Below, in pieces: positions 25,395-33,603 of a DNA stretch of 64,000 bases. This DNA comes from Bacteroidales bacterium (GTDB taxonomy: Bacteria > Bacteroidota > Bacteroidia > Bacteroidales > UBA932), in NCBI GenBank assembly GCA_017504965.1, contig JAFVQD010000011.1, positions 1 to 64,000 on the forward strand, in the 5' to 3' direction. Every line of letters starts with the position of its first letter. Within the stretch, counting starts at the first letter, position 1. Position numbers and translations under genes: made by a program. Below the pieces are notes generated by a model. That model searched no databases and was not told the DNA's origin. It was given only the letters and a program-made list of their open reading frames with translations.

Positions 25395-25853
25395 TTATGC
25401 TGGTAGAGCCAAGAATGCACAAGCAAACGCCAAGATAGCGTAGAGCTCAGGGAACACAGCCAAGATCATAGTCTTACCGAATACATCCTGTCCGTTTGAG
25501 ATCTCATTGATACCGTTAGCTACCAGGTTAGACTGTCTCATAGCTGAGTACCAGCCTACGATACCGAGGCCAAGACCTGCAGCACACATAGCCAATCCCT
25601 GGTTAAGGGTAAGTACATCAGCCATCTCTTTAAGTTTGTTCAGCATAAGGAAGAAGCCTGCGAAGCCGTAAAGACCCTGAGTAGATGGAAGCACGCAAAG
25701 AAGCATAGCTGAACCGAACATATCGGGATTCTTTTTAAGACCTGCGATAGTAGCGTTACCGCCAATTGTTACACCAAGTGTACTACCGATGCAAGACATA
25801 GCAAGCATCACAGCCATACCAAGATAAGCTAAAAATAGAGGTAAATTTTCCAT
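25395..25853 (-). CDS. V-type ATPase subunit K (membrane rotor, c-type)
   Basis: This 152-residue proteolipid forms the ion-carrying rotor ring. It contains two tandem helical hairpins (four membrane segments), as in NtpK of Enterococcus hirae. The positions that bind Na+ in NtpK appear to be kept: L55, T58, Q59 and Y62 in LPSTQGLY, Q107 in the third helix (AMRQSN) and the essential carboxylate E136 in FPELYA. This argues for Na+ rather than H+ coupling. It is the last subunit gene of the operon, 33 bases after subunit I, and ends 7 bases before the TIGR02757 gene. The family is certain; ion specificity is inferred from alignment by eye. Confidence 0.93.
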   Translation of the reverse strand: MENLPLFLAYLGMAVMLAMSCIGSTLGVTIGGNATIAGLKKNPDMFGSAMLLCVLPSTQGLYGFAGFFLMLNKLKEMADVLTLNQGLAMCAAGLGLGIVGWYSAMRQSNLVANGINEISNGQDVFGKTMILAVFPELYAILAFACAFLALPA

Positions 25854-25886
25854 AATAGTTTTGTTTTTTTATTGTTTATTTATTCG

Positions 25887-27674
25887 TTATTTCTTTAATG
25901 GTTTGTATTCTCTGCCGCCACCTTCAAATTCTGCGTTTTTGTAGAACTCCACGAAGGTAAGACGTACCGGGTGTACGAAGGCTCCGAGAATAGAGAGCCC
26001 CATAACTGCCAGATGACCTACAATAAGCATTAGGACTGTCAATCCCCAGCCTATATATGGGATGCCTGACAACTGCAGCGAGATGGAGTTGATCACCAAT
26101 GCCAGGATTCCTCCGGTGGTTCCGAGACCGAACAGACGGATATAGGAGAGTACGTCTCCGAAGAATCCGGTGATATCATATAGCGATATGATACCCATTA
26201 CCGGTCTGAGAAGGAAGAATTTGGTAGGTTTGCTGCAGAAGAGCACCAGAACAAGTCCCACAAGCCCCATTACATTGGAAACCATAGGGGGGAGAAGTTT
26301 GGTCCCCATCTCCATACTTGCATATGCAAATGCACACCAGGTGACTACCAGAGCCCAACCGAAGTTGGTGAGGGCATTGTCCCACATCTTGCGTCTGAGA
26401 CAATCTATACCTCTCATCACTTTTGCAAAGACGATCTGGAAGATACCGAAAATGATGGCAAACCAGAACATCTTGAGGTCGCTGAAGAAGAGACCTTTGA
26501 TGTCATCGGGCATAGATGGGATAATCTCAGCCAGTTTCATTCCGAAGAATGTACCTGAGAGCAGTGGCATTACGAGAGAGCCGATACCGAGCCAAAATAC
26601 AAGCTGGCCGTAGCCTTTGAATTTTGGAAGGGCAAACATAGCGACAAGACCTGCTATCACCAGCAGCAGACCATAACCCATATCTCCGAGACACAGTCCG
26701 AAGAAGAGCATATAGAATGGTGCGTAGAATGGTGTGAGGTCGAGTTCGTCATATTTCGGAAGGACATACAGTGAACCGATAGGCTCAAATGCTCTGGCAA
26801 ACCAGTTGTTTTTCAGTTTGACAGGTGGATTGTCCTCCTGTGTAGCTTTCTCTGTGATGTAGAGTGCCGAAGTGGAGTCAAGGAATTCACATATGGCAGC
26901 ATCCTCCGATGTGGGTGCAAAACCTTCCAGTACAGAGATGGTCTCCTCACCCTCTTTTACAGAGGCGGCGCTTGCCAGATATAGGTCAAGCTCATTGAGA
27001 AGCTTCTCATTAATCTCTTGGAGGCGTCCTGCTTGAGGTATGAACCCTGCGATTTTCCCTTTGAGCTCCTGAAGTCTCTGCTCCACCTCTTTAAGCTCTG
27101 CCCTGAGTTCAGAGGCAGGCTTTTGGGGGAAGGTAGATTCCTGGATAGGGAACTGCAGCTCTTCGCCTACAGGTGCCACTATAGTGAAATATACTTTGCT
27201 TGATGTAGTGTTAAGGATCTGCAGCGGATACTCCTGCTCCCAAGACTCCTGGTATCTTTTTCCAGATACTGCATAGAAATGGGGCTGGAATCCTATCTGG
27301 TGAAGTCTTTCGATATCAGATACCGAGAAGTCTCCCCACACTTCAGATTCCTGAATGTCACGGAGCAGCTGCCCCCTGAGGGATACTGCTTCGTCTTTAG
27401 CGGCAAAGACCTTTTCGACAGTCTGTAAAAACAGGTCATCAGAGACCTCAGTGGCGACAGGGGTTATCCCTTCGCACTCTTTGGCCAGTCGTTTGAGCAG
27501 GCTGACAGCAGATTTGTATCTGGCCGATAGCTCTACCATCTCTTTGGAGTTCTGGTCTACAGGTCTCACCGAACGGGTGATGTCCATCATTCCCAGCTCC
27601 TGAAGCTTGAGCAAAAACGAATCAAGCTCCTGACTCAATACGACAAAGGAGTATTTGGTCATTCTTACTATCAT
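25887..27674 (-). CDS. V-type ATPase subunit I (membrane stator, a-type)
   Basis: Subunit I is the membrane stator that offers the ion half-channels to the rotor. The 595-residue protein has a cytoplasmic N-terminal half (about 1-300) with coiled-coil stretches (AELRAELKEVEQRLQELKGK near 187-206), and a C-terminal half with about 7-8 membrane segments, including FFGLCLGDMGYGLLL near 332-346 and VLSYIRLFGLGTTGG near 489-503. The Arg in the latter is the conserved channel arginine. Its ATG overlaps the subunit D stop codon (ATGA), so translation is probably coupled. Length is somewhat short for the family (about 600-660), as in other Bacteroidota. Confidence 0.93.
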   Translation of the reverse strand: MIVRMTKYSFVVLSQELDSFLLKLQELGMMDITRSVRPVDQNSKEMVELSARYKSAVSLLKRLAKECEGITPVATEVSDDLFLQTVEKVFAAKDEAVSLRGQLLRDIQESEVWGDFSVSDIERLHQIGFQPHFYAVSGKRYQESWEQEYPLQILNTTSSKVYFTIVAPVGEELQFPIQESTFPQKPASELRAELKEVEQRLQELKGKIAGFIPQAGRLQEINEKLLNELDLYLASAASVKEGEETISVLEGFAPTSEDAAICEFLDSTSALYITEKATQEDNPPVKLKNNWFARAFEPIGSLYVLPKYDELDLTPFYAPFYMLFFGLCLGDMGYGLLLVIAGLVAMFALPKFKGYGQLVFWLGIGSLVMPLLSGTFFGMKLAEIIPSMPDDIKGLFFSDLKMFWFAIIFGIFQIVFAKVMRGIDCLRRKMWDNALTNFGWALVVTWCAFAYASMEMGTKLLPPMVSNVMGLVGLVLVLFCSKPTKFFLLRPVMGIISLYDITGFFGDVLSYIRLFGLGTTGGILALVINSISLQLSGIPYIGWGLTVLMLIVGHLAVMGLSILGAFVHPVRLTFVEFYKNAEFEGGGREYKPLKK

Positions 27675-28276
27675 AGCTCTTCCTCCTCTTCTTGTTGATG
27701 TCTGGTTTTTACGATTTTTTGAGATGCTTTTGAAAGATTCTCCTCATCTTCCATATATCTCTTGATCTTACGGATAGCCTCTTGATATCCAGGGATCTGT
27801 ACCTTCTCATAAAGGTTTACCTTCTGAGTGGTTTTTTTCCTGGAGAAATCAAGAAGTCTGGCTTTCTCTGTGTATATCTCAGACTCTATCCCGATCTGTG
27901 CAAGGTCTTTCAGAATTCTCACTCCGTCTGTATACCAGAGAGGTTTTTTGAACAGGTCAAACTCTTTGACCTCATAGATAACCTCTCTCAGTTCAGGTGT
28001 CTTGACCCCTGCGAATTTTACGGTGTCGAGCACCACATCCTTCACAGAGATAAGACCAGGTTCAAATTCGTTCCATAGTCCTGCGAGATAGTCATATTCT
28101 TTAAGGGTAGATGACAATTGCTCCAATAGATCTTCAGAACGCTTTTTAGCCCTCTTTACCTCAAGACGAAGTGCCGACTCCTTGTTTTTAAGGGTAGGCA
28201 AGGTGCGTAAACGGACTTTAAGCTGTTTGTTAAGTTCGTTTAGCGAAGTCTTGTTGTATTGGAATTTGATAGCCAT
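27671..28276 (-). CDS. V-type ATPase subunit D (central stalk)
   Basis: Subunit D is the central rotor shaft that couples ATP hydrolysis in the A3B3 head to rotation of the K ring. The 201-residue protein is almost all helix with two long coiled-coil arms: residues about 1-75 (NKTSLNELNKQLKVRLRTL) and about 140-200 (QEAIRKIKRYMEDEENLS), separated by a short globular middle. This is the expected organisation. It starts 6 bases after the subunit B stop and overlaps the subunit I start by 4 bases. No separate F subunit gene is found in this operon, as is common in Bacteroidota. Confidence 0.9.
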   Translation of the reverse strand: MAIKFQYNKTSLNELNKQLKVRLRTLPTLKNKESALRLEVKRAKKRSEDLLEQLSSTLKEYDYLAGLWNEFEPGLISVKDVVLDTVKFAGVKTPELREVIYEVKEFDLFKKPLWYTDGVRILKDLAQIGIESEIYTEKARLLDFSRKKTTQKVNLYEKVQIPGYQEAIRKIKRYMEDEENLSKASQKIVKTRHQQEEEEEL

Positions 28277-28282
28277 CTTATA

Positions 28283-29608
28283 CTATTTCGCTTCTTTCCA
28301 GTATTTTTCGATAAGTGCCTCTTTAAGACCTGTCTCAGGTTTGGTGAAGTATTTTCCAAACAGCTCCCAGGCGGTGTCGAGCATCTCTGTGATGGAGATG
28401 TTGACGTCGATGGCGAGAAGTCTTGAAGAGTATTCTTTAGCATATTCCAGACAGCGGTTGTCGTAGTCGCTCAAGTCGAAACCGTTTTCGAGTTTGGTCT
28501 TGGCGTTGGCGGCATCCGCGTATAGACGTACAGCGGTGTTCATAACCTGGCTGTGGTCCTCTCTGGTCTGTTTTCCGATAACGAGCTGTTTCAGACGGGA
28601 CAGTGAACGGAATGGGTCGATGATAACCTTTCCTGTGTCGGTGTCAAGTCTCAGGTATAGCTGACCTTCGGTGATATAACCTGTGTTATCAGGGATAGCG
28701 TGGGTGATGTCACCGTCGTTAAGTGTGGTCACAGCGATGATGGTGATAGAACCACCCTCAGGAAGCTGTACAGCTTTTTCGTAGATCTTGGCAAGGTCTG
28801 AATAAAGTGAACCCGGCATTGAGTCTTTTGAAGGGATCTGGTCCATACGGTTCGATACGATAGAGAGGGCATCGGCGTACAGGGTCATATCTGTCAAAAG
28901 TACCAGCACTTTTTCGTTTTTGTCCACTGCGAAGTATTCGGCAGCGGTAAGTGCCATATCGGGGATAAGGAGACGCTCTACGGGGGGCTGTTCGGTAGTG
29001 TTTACGAAACTGATGATCTTGTCCAGAGCACCTGCATTCTCAAACATCTGTTTGAAATAGAGGTAGTCGTCGTTTGTAAGACCCATACCACCCAGGATAA
29101 TCTTGTCCACATCTGCCCTCAGGGCTACCATCGCCATAACCTGGTTATATGGCTGGTCAGGGTCGGCGAAGAATGGAATCTTCTGTCCCGATACGATAGT
29201 GTTGTTAAGGTCGATACCTGCAATACCTGTAGGGATTAGCTGTGAAGGCTGTTTTCTCTTGTAAGGGTTTACAGAGGGGCCTCCGATAAATCTTCTCTCA
29301 CCCTCTACAGCAGGACCACCGTCGATAGGTTCGCCATAAGCGTTGAAGAAGCGTCCGGCAAGCTGTTCGCTTACGTTAAGTGCGGGAGCTTCTCCGAAGA
29401 AAATGACTTCAGCGTCGGTAGGGATATTCTCGGTACCCTTGAAAACCTGAAGGGTCACCATATCACCTTTCATCTTTACCACCTGAGCAAGTCTTCCATC
29501 GACAGTAGCAAGCTCGTCATTTGAGACGCCTTGAGCCTTTACAGTGACTGTAGCTTTAGTGATAGCTTCAAGTCTTGTGTATATTCTTTGGAATGCTTTA
29601 TTTGTCAT
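28283..29608 (-). CDS. V-type ATPase subunit B (regulatory head subunit)
   Basis: Subunit B alternates with subunit A in the hexameric head and carries a non-catalytic nucleotide site. The 441-residue protein lacks a canonical Walker A loop, as expected for B subunits, and has typical blocks: SEQLAGRFFNAYGEPIDGGP near 79-98, IPTGIAGIDLNNTIVSGQK near 124-142, and TDMTLYADALSIVSNRMDQI near 238-257 with the Arg near the A-B interface. Its start overlaps the end of the subunit A gene by 11 bases. The gene order A-B-D-I-K is kept. Confidence 0.95.
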   Translation of the reverse strand: MTNKAFQRIYTRLEAITKATVTVKAQGVSNDELATVDGRLAQVVKMKGDMVTLQVFKGTENIPTDAEVIFFGEAPALNVSEQLAGRFFNAYGEPIDGGPAVEGERRFIGGPSVNPYKRKQPSQLIPTGIAGIDLNNTIVSGQKIPFFADPDQPYNQVMAMVALRADVDKIILGGMGLTNDDYLYFKQMFENAGALDKIISFVNTTEQPPVERLLIPDMALTAAEYFAVDKNEKVLVLLTDMTLYADALSIVSNRMDQIPSKDSMPGSLYSDLAKIYEKAVQLPEGGSITIIAVTTLNDGDITHAIPDNTGYITEGQLYLRLDTDTGKVIIDPFRSLSRLKQLVIGKQTREDHSQVMNTAVRLYADAANAKTKLENGFDLSDYDNRCLEYAKEYSSRLLAIDVNISITEMLDTAWELFGKYFTKPETGLKEALIEKYWKEAK

Positions 29609-31349
29609 AGCTTATGGTGTTTTTAATCTGTGATAGATATTTGTCAAACTCAGCGCTCTTGAATTCAGAGTAGTTCATCTGTTTGAATATGTTGATAAGG
29701 CCCTTGTAATAGGTAGAGCACTCTTCGAATGTGTCGAATTCGTGTTTTGCGTCACAGGCTTCGAGTACAAGCGCCAACATATATTTCTGTCTCTCGATGG
29801 GGCAAGAGGCGTCAATCTTGTCGAATGCGTCCTGCTGGAGGATGACGAAGTCGATAAGTTCCGATTTCCAGTAGATCTCGTGGTATGAGATAGGAACTCC
29901 GTCGTCACCGAGGATGTTGATCTGTTCGTATGCCTCTTTACCTCTGAGTACGATATTTTTGGCTTTGAGCACTTTCTCTACCCAGTCAGGGGCGATATGC
30001 TCACTCATATATTGGACGATCTCAGGGTAATCAAGATATTTTGAGTAAGAGTCGATAGGGTCCACTGCAGGGTATCTCTTCTTGTCGGCACGGTTCTGGT
30101 TAAGAGCGTAGAAGCATCTTGCAGCTTTCTTGGTAGACTCTGTTACAGGCTCTTTAAGGTTACCACCGGCAGGAGATACAGTACCCAGGAAGGTTACAGC
30201 ACCTGTCTGGCCGTTGTTAAGGATAACAGCACCTGCACGGGCGTAGAAGTTGGAGATGGTAGATGAGAGGTCTACAGGGAATGCATCCGCACCGGGAAGC
30301 TCCTCCATACGGTTACTCATCTCTCTAAGTGCCTGTGCCCAACGTGAGGTGGAGTCGGCAAGCAGAAGTACTTTCAGACCCATTGAACGGTAATACTCGC
30401 AGATGGTCATCGCTGTGTATACAGATGCCTCACGAGCTGCTACCGGCATATTTGATGTGTTACAGATGATGGTGGTTCTCTCCATAAGCGAGCGGCCTGT
30501 GTGAGGGTCGATCAGTTCGGGGAACTCGGTGAAGATCTCCACTACCTCATTTGCACGCTCACCGCAGGCAGCCATAACGATAACGTCGGCCTCACCCTGC
30601 TTCGCAATAGCGTGCTGAAGTACAGTCTTGCCACATCCGAATGGGCCAGGGATAAATCCTGTACCACCCTCTGCAATAGGGTTGAAGGTGTCGATACAGC
30701 GTACACCTGTCTCCATCACTTTGAATGGTCTTGGTTTCTCTTTGTAGTTGGTGATAGGAACCTTTACTGCCCATTTCTGCACCATAGATACAGGATGCTC
30801 TTCACCTGCAGCATCCACAAGTACCGCTACGGTATCTTTGGCTTTGTAACTGCCGGCTTTGACGATCGATTTTACAGTATAGTTTCCTTTGAATGAAAAT
30901 GGAACCATAATTTTGTGGGGAAGCCAACCCTCTTTTACTTCACCCAGCCAGTCGGCAGCTACCACTGCATCGCCCTCTTTGGCAGTAGGGGTAAATTCCC
31001 ACTCCTTTTCAAGGTCGATAGGGAGAGTGTATTCACCTCTCTTAAGGAATACATCCTCCATAGTGGCGAGGTTGTTCTGTAGACCATCGTAGTTGCTTGA
31101 TAGAAGACCAGGGCCAAGAGTTACCTCCAGCATATGTCCTTCAAACTCTACGGTGTCACCATTTTTCAAACCTCTGGTGCTTTCGTACACCTGTACGGAA
31201 GCAGATTTGCCGGTTACTTTGATGACCTCTGCCATAAGACGGGCATCACCCAACTTTATGAAGCAGATCTCATTTTGAGCGACAGGTCCATCCACAGTCA
31301 CTGTGACAAGGTTGGAGATGATACCTGTTACTTTTCCGGTGGTTTTCAT
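29598..31349 (-). CDS. V-type ATPase catalytic subunit A
   Basis: This is the catalytic ATP-hydrolysing or synthesising subunit. The 583-residue protein has an N-terminal beta-barrel, the A-type bulge domain (about 110-190) and the Walker A loop GPFGCGKTVLQ near 235-245, followed by the conserved AACGERANEV and the Walker B-like LLLADSTSRWAQALREMS near 322-339. The presence of the bulge domain distinguishes it from F1 beta subunits. It starts 23 bases after the DUF2764 gene stop. Direction (ATP-driven ion pumping or ATP synthesis) cannot be read from the sequence. Confidence 0.96.
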   Translation of the reverse strand: MKTTGKVTGIISNLVTVTVDGPVAQNEICFIKLGDARLMAEVIKVTGKSASVQVYESTRGLKNGDTVEFEGHMLEVTLGPGLLSSNYDGLQNNLATMEDVFLKRGEYTLPIDLEKEWEFTPTAKEGDAVVAADWLGEVKEGWLPHKIMVPFSFKGNYTVKSIVKAGSYKAKDTVAVLVDAAGEEHPVSMVQKWAVKVPITNYKEKPRPFKVMETGVRCIDTFNPIAEGGTGFIPGPFGCGKTVLQHAIAKQGEADVIVMAACGERANEVVEIFTEFPELIDPHTGRSLMERTTIICNTSNMPVAAREASVYTAMTICEYYRSMGLKVLLLADSTSRWAQALREMSNRMEELPGADAFPVDLSSTISNFYARAGAVILNNGQTGAVTFLGTVSPAGGNLKEPVTESTKKAARCFYALNQNRADKKRYPAVDPIDSYSKYLDYPEIVQYMSEHIAPDWVEKVLKAKNIVLRGKEAYEQINILGDDGVPISYHEIYWKSELIDFVILQQDAFDKIDASCPIERQKYMLALVLEACDAKHEFDTFEECSTYYKGLINIFKQMNYSEFKSAEFDKYLSQIKNTISYDK

Positions 31350-31372
31350 ATTGTTTTTAGATATTTATAGTT

Positions 31373-31960
31373 TTAAAAATTAATTCCGGTAAATGTCCCT
31401 CTTACTTCAGAAACATATTGCTCGAAGAGTTCGGCACCTTTAGCCTGATCGAGCCTGATCCATCTCTCCACGATCTTCCCTTTCAGGAGGAAGGCCAATA
31501 TCACATCGATATCGAAGTAGTGGTAGAGATTTATTTCTGAGATCTTCTGCCATCTGAACTTGTCGAGAGCCTGTTCTCTCTCGATGATATTCTGGATCTC
31601 AAAAATCTTAGCTATCTGGGGATAGTCATCGTTTTCGATATCAAAATCACCCATAATGTATTTCTCGTTCTCTTTACCCAGTGTCTTGGCCAGGAGGGAT
31701 ACCTGAACATTCCTGACGAAACGGTCGAATTTGAAATATTTGGAGATGAATTGATTCTTGGAGTGCTCCGCCTTGTGATAGAAATAGTGGTGCAGATTCT
31801 CCTCGACAAGTCCGAACTCCAGCCAGTCAACCAGAGCGTTGTCCCTCTTGGAGAGCCTTTCACGGATAGTGGCGGCTATCTCATCGTACGAAAACTGCTG
31901 TGCCCCGAAATCTGGAACAAGATCGGGGAGCCCTGCGATGATATAGTGATAATTATTCAT
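31373..31960 (-). CDS. DUF2764 family protein, probable V-ATPase stalk component
   Basis: This 195-residue protein matches the DUF2764 family, which in Bacteroidota sits between V-ATPase subunits E and A. It begins NNYHYIIAGLPDLVP and is predicted to be mainly helical and acidic, with a hydrophilic middle rich in Asp and Glu and repeated aromatic residues (NLYHYFDIDVILAFLLKGKIV near 150-170). The operon lacks a recognisable subunit C, and the position and size suggest that this protein takes the place of C (the funnel-shaped rotor-ring adaptor). That is an inference. It begins 3 bases after the subunit E stop. Confidence 0.8.
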   Translation of the reverse strand: MNNYHYIIAGLPDLVPDFGAQQFSYDEIAATIRERLSKRDNALVDWLEFGLVEENLHHYFYHKAEHSKNQFISKYFKFDRFVRNVQVSLLAKTLGKENEKYIMGDFDIENDDYPQIAKIFEIQNIIEREQALDKFRWQKISEINLYHYFDIDVILAFLLKGKIVERWIRLDQAKGAELFEQYVSEVRGTFTGINF

Positions 31961-31963
31961 TAA

Positions 31964-32575
31964 TTATCCGAATAAAAGTTTTTTAGTGGCAGGTCTTACA
32001 TAGTCGGCGAGGATCTTCTCGAAGTCTTCGTCAGAGAATCCGATCATATAACCATCCTCTTTAGGGCCGATCTTGAATCCTCCTGCGAGCTGTTTTGAGA
32101 AGGTGATGGTAACACCTTGCCCCATCTCTTTCTGAGCCTCTTTCGCGATGAAAGAGTTAAGCCCCTCCTGAAGTGCTGCAGGGAGGATAAGCTCCAGGTC
32201 TACAGGCTCAGAGTGAGCAGCGTTGAAAGCTTTGGCGATGGTAAGAATCACAGATTTCACAAAATCCACATCTGAAAGGGAGGCTTTTACAGGCTCCTTA
32301 AGTGCTTTTGTGATGATGATGTTCTCGATTTGCTGTTTTACAGCAGAGATGGTCTGTGTAGCTGCGATACGGAGGTCATTGTCCGCTTTGGTCTTGATCT
32401 CCTGAGCCTGTTTCTCTGCGTCAGCAATTATCTTGGATGCATTCTCCTGGGCCGCAGAGAGGATCTTTTCAGCTTCGGCTTTAGCCTTGGCCACCATCTC
32501 CTGAGCCTCTTGTTTTCCTTTTGACAACCCCTCATTATAGAGCTTGTCGGTAAGTTCTTGCAATTTGTTCTGCAT
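31964..32575 (-). CDS. V-type ATPase subunit E (peripheral stalk)
   Basis: Subunit E forms the peripheral stalk holding the A3B3 head against rotation. The 203-residue protein has a long N-terminal coiled coil (about 1-85) rich in Ala, Glu, Lys and Gln (ELTDKLYNEGLSKGKQEAQ and later ADAEKQAQEIKTKAD) and a globular C-terminal domain with EDGYMIGFSDEDFEKILADY near 174-193. It is the first gene of the V-ATPase operon, with a TAnnTTTG box (32604-32611) upstream and a 73-base gap from metF. No separate G or H stalk partner is seen. Confidence 0.9.
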   Translation of the reverse strand: MQNKLQELTDKLYNEGLSKGKQEAQEMVAKAKAEAEKILSAAQENASKIIADAEKQAQEIKTKADNDLRIAATQTISAVKQQIENIIITKALKEPVKASLSDVDFVKSVILTIAKAFNAAHSEPVDLELILPAALQEGLNSFIAKEAQKEMGQGVTITFSKQLAGGFKIGPKEDGYMIGFSDEDFEKILADYVRPATKKLLFG

Positions 32576-32603
32576 ATCTTTTGTAGTTATATTCTATATC
32601 CCA

Positions 32604-32611
32604 CAAATGTA
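32604..32611 (-). promoter_or_regulatory. Putative -7 box (TACATTTG) of the V-ATPase operon
   Basis: TACATTTG on the minus strand matches TAnnTTTG and lies 28 bases before the subunit E ATG. A TTTG is present upstream, but with a 14-base spacer rather than 19-21. Confidence 0.55.
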
Positions 32612-32648
32612 TGCATTTTTAATCGCAAAACCAATAATAAAGTGTTAA

Positions 32649-33602
32649 CTAAAACACCCTTTCAAGTATCTCTTTTATGTTTTTTCCCCTTCCCATCGTA
32701 TAATAATGAACTGCAGGGGCCCCATTTGCCAAAAGATCTTTACTTTGGGCCACGCACCACTCTATTCCGAGCTGGAAAATAGCGCTGTTGTCACGACATT
32801 TGAGTACCTCTTTTCTCAGCTCTTCGGGTATTTGGAGCGAGAATGAATGTGGAAGTTTCTCCAGATGGGAGAGGGTAGAGAGGGGTTTGAGGCCGGGAAT
32901 GACAGGGACAGTAATCCCCGCTTTACGACACTCATCCACAAAGTGGTAGAAATGTCTGTTGTCGAAAAACATCTGGGTGATGATGTAGTCAGCTCCGGCG
33001 TCCACTTTCCTTTTGAGATTCAGGATATCCTCCTGTAGTGTCCCCGCTTCAAAGTGCTTTTCGGGGTATCCGGCTACACCTATACAGAAATCTGTGGGGA
33101 TGGGGTGCTCAAGCTCCTCATCAAGATACTTGCCGCTGTTGAGTCTTCTGATCTGGCCTACCAGGCTATTGGTGTGGGAATATCCCCCCACTTCTGGGAT
33201 AAACTCTCTGTTTGCCCCCTGTCCGTCCCCCCTCAGGGCCATAACATTTTGGATCCCCAGGAAGTTCAGATCGACCAGCTGGTTCTCTATCTGGTATTTG
33301 GTGAGTCCGGCACAGATGATGTGGGGGACCACCTCGATATGGAACCTGTTCATCACAGCGGCGGCCACAGCCAGTGTTCCAGGCCTTTTGGATATTACCT
33401 TTTTCGCCATAGACCCGTCTTTCAACTCTGTGAATATCACCTCTTCACGATGACTTGTGAGGTTTACGAAAGGGGGCTTGAACTCCATAAGGGGTTCGAG
33501 TGACTGATACAGCACATTTATGTCCGACCCTTTGAGAGGGGGGACAAATTCAAGTGACGGGAACGGCTTTTTACTGCTCTGGAGTATTTCTGTAACTTTC
33601 AT
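32649..33602 (-). CDS. metF: 5,10-Methylenetetrahydrofolate reductase
   Basis: MetF reduces 5,10-methylene-THF to 5-methyl-THF, the methyl donor for MetH. The 317-residue TIM-barrel flavoprotein shows SLEFVPPLKG near 15-24 (family motif EFxPP), HIICAGLTKYQIENQL near 92-107, the FAD-binding NVMALRGDGQG near 117-127, ITQMFFDNRHFYHFVDECR near 205-223 and PVIPGLKPLST near 230-240. It starts 1 base after the metH stop, so the two are certainly cotranscribed. The placement next to its pathway partner supports a dedicated methyl-cycle operon. Confidence 0.95.
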   Translation of the reverse strand: MKVTEILQSSKKPFPSLEFVPPLKGSDINVLYQSLEPLMEFKPPFVNLTSHREEVIFTELKDGSMAKKVISKRPGTLAVAAAVMNRFHIEVVPHIICAGLTKYQIENQLVDLNFLGIQNVMALRGDGQGANREFIPEVGGYSHTNSLVGQIRRLNSGKYLDEELEHPIPTDFCIGVAGYPEKHFEAGTLQEDILNLKRKVDAGADYIITQMFFDNRHFYHFVDECRKAGITVPVIPGLKPLSTLSHLEKLPHSFSLQIPEELRKEVLKCRDNSAIFQLGIEWCVAQSKDLLANGAPAVHYYTMGRGKNIKEILERVF

Positions 33603-33603
33603 A

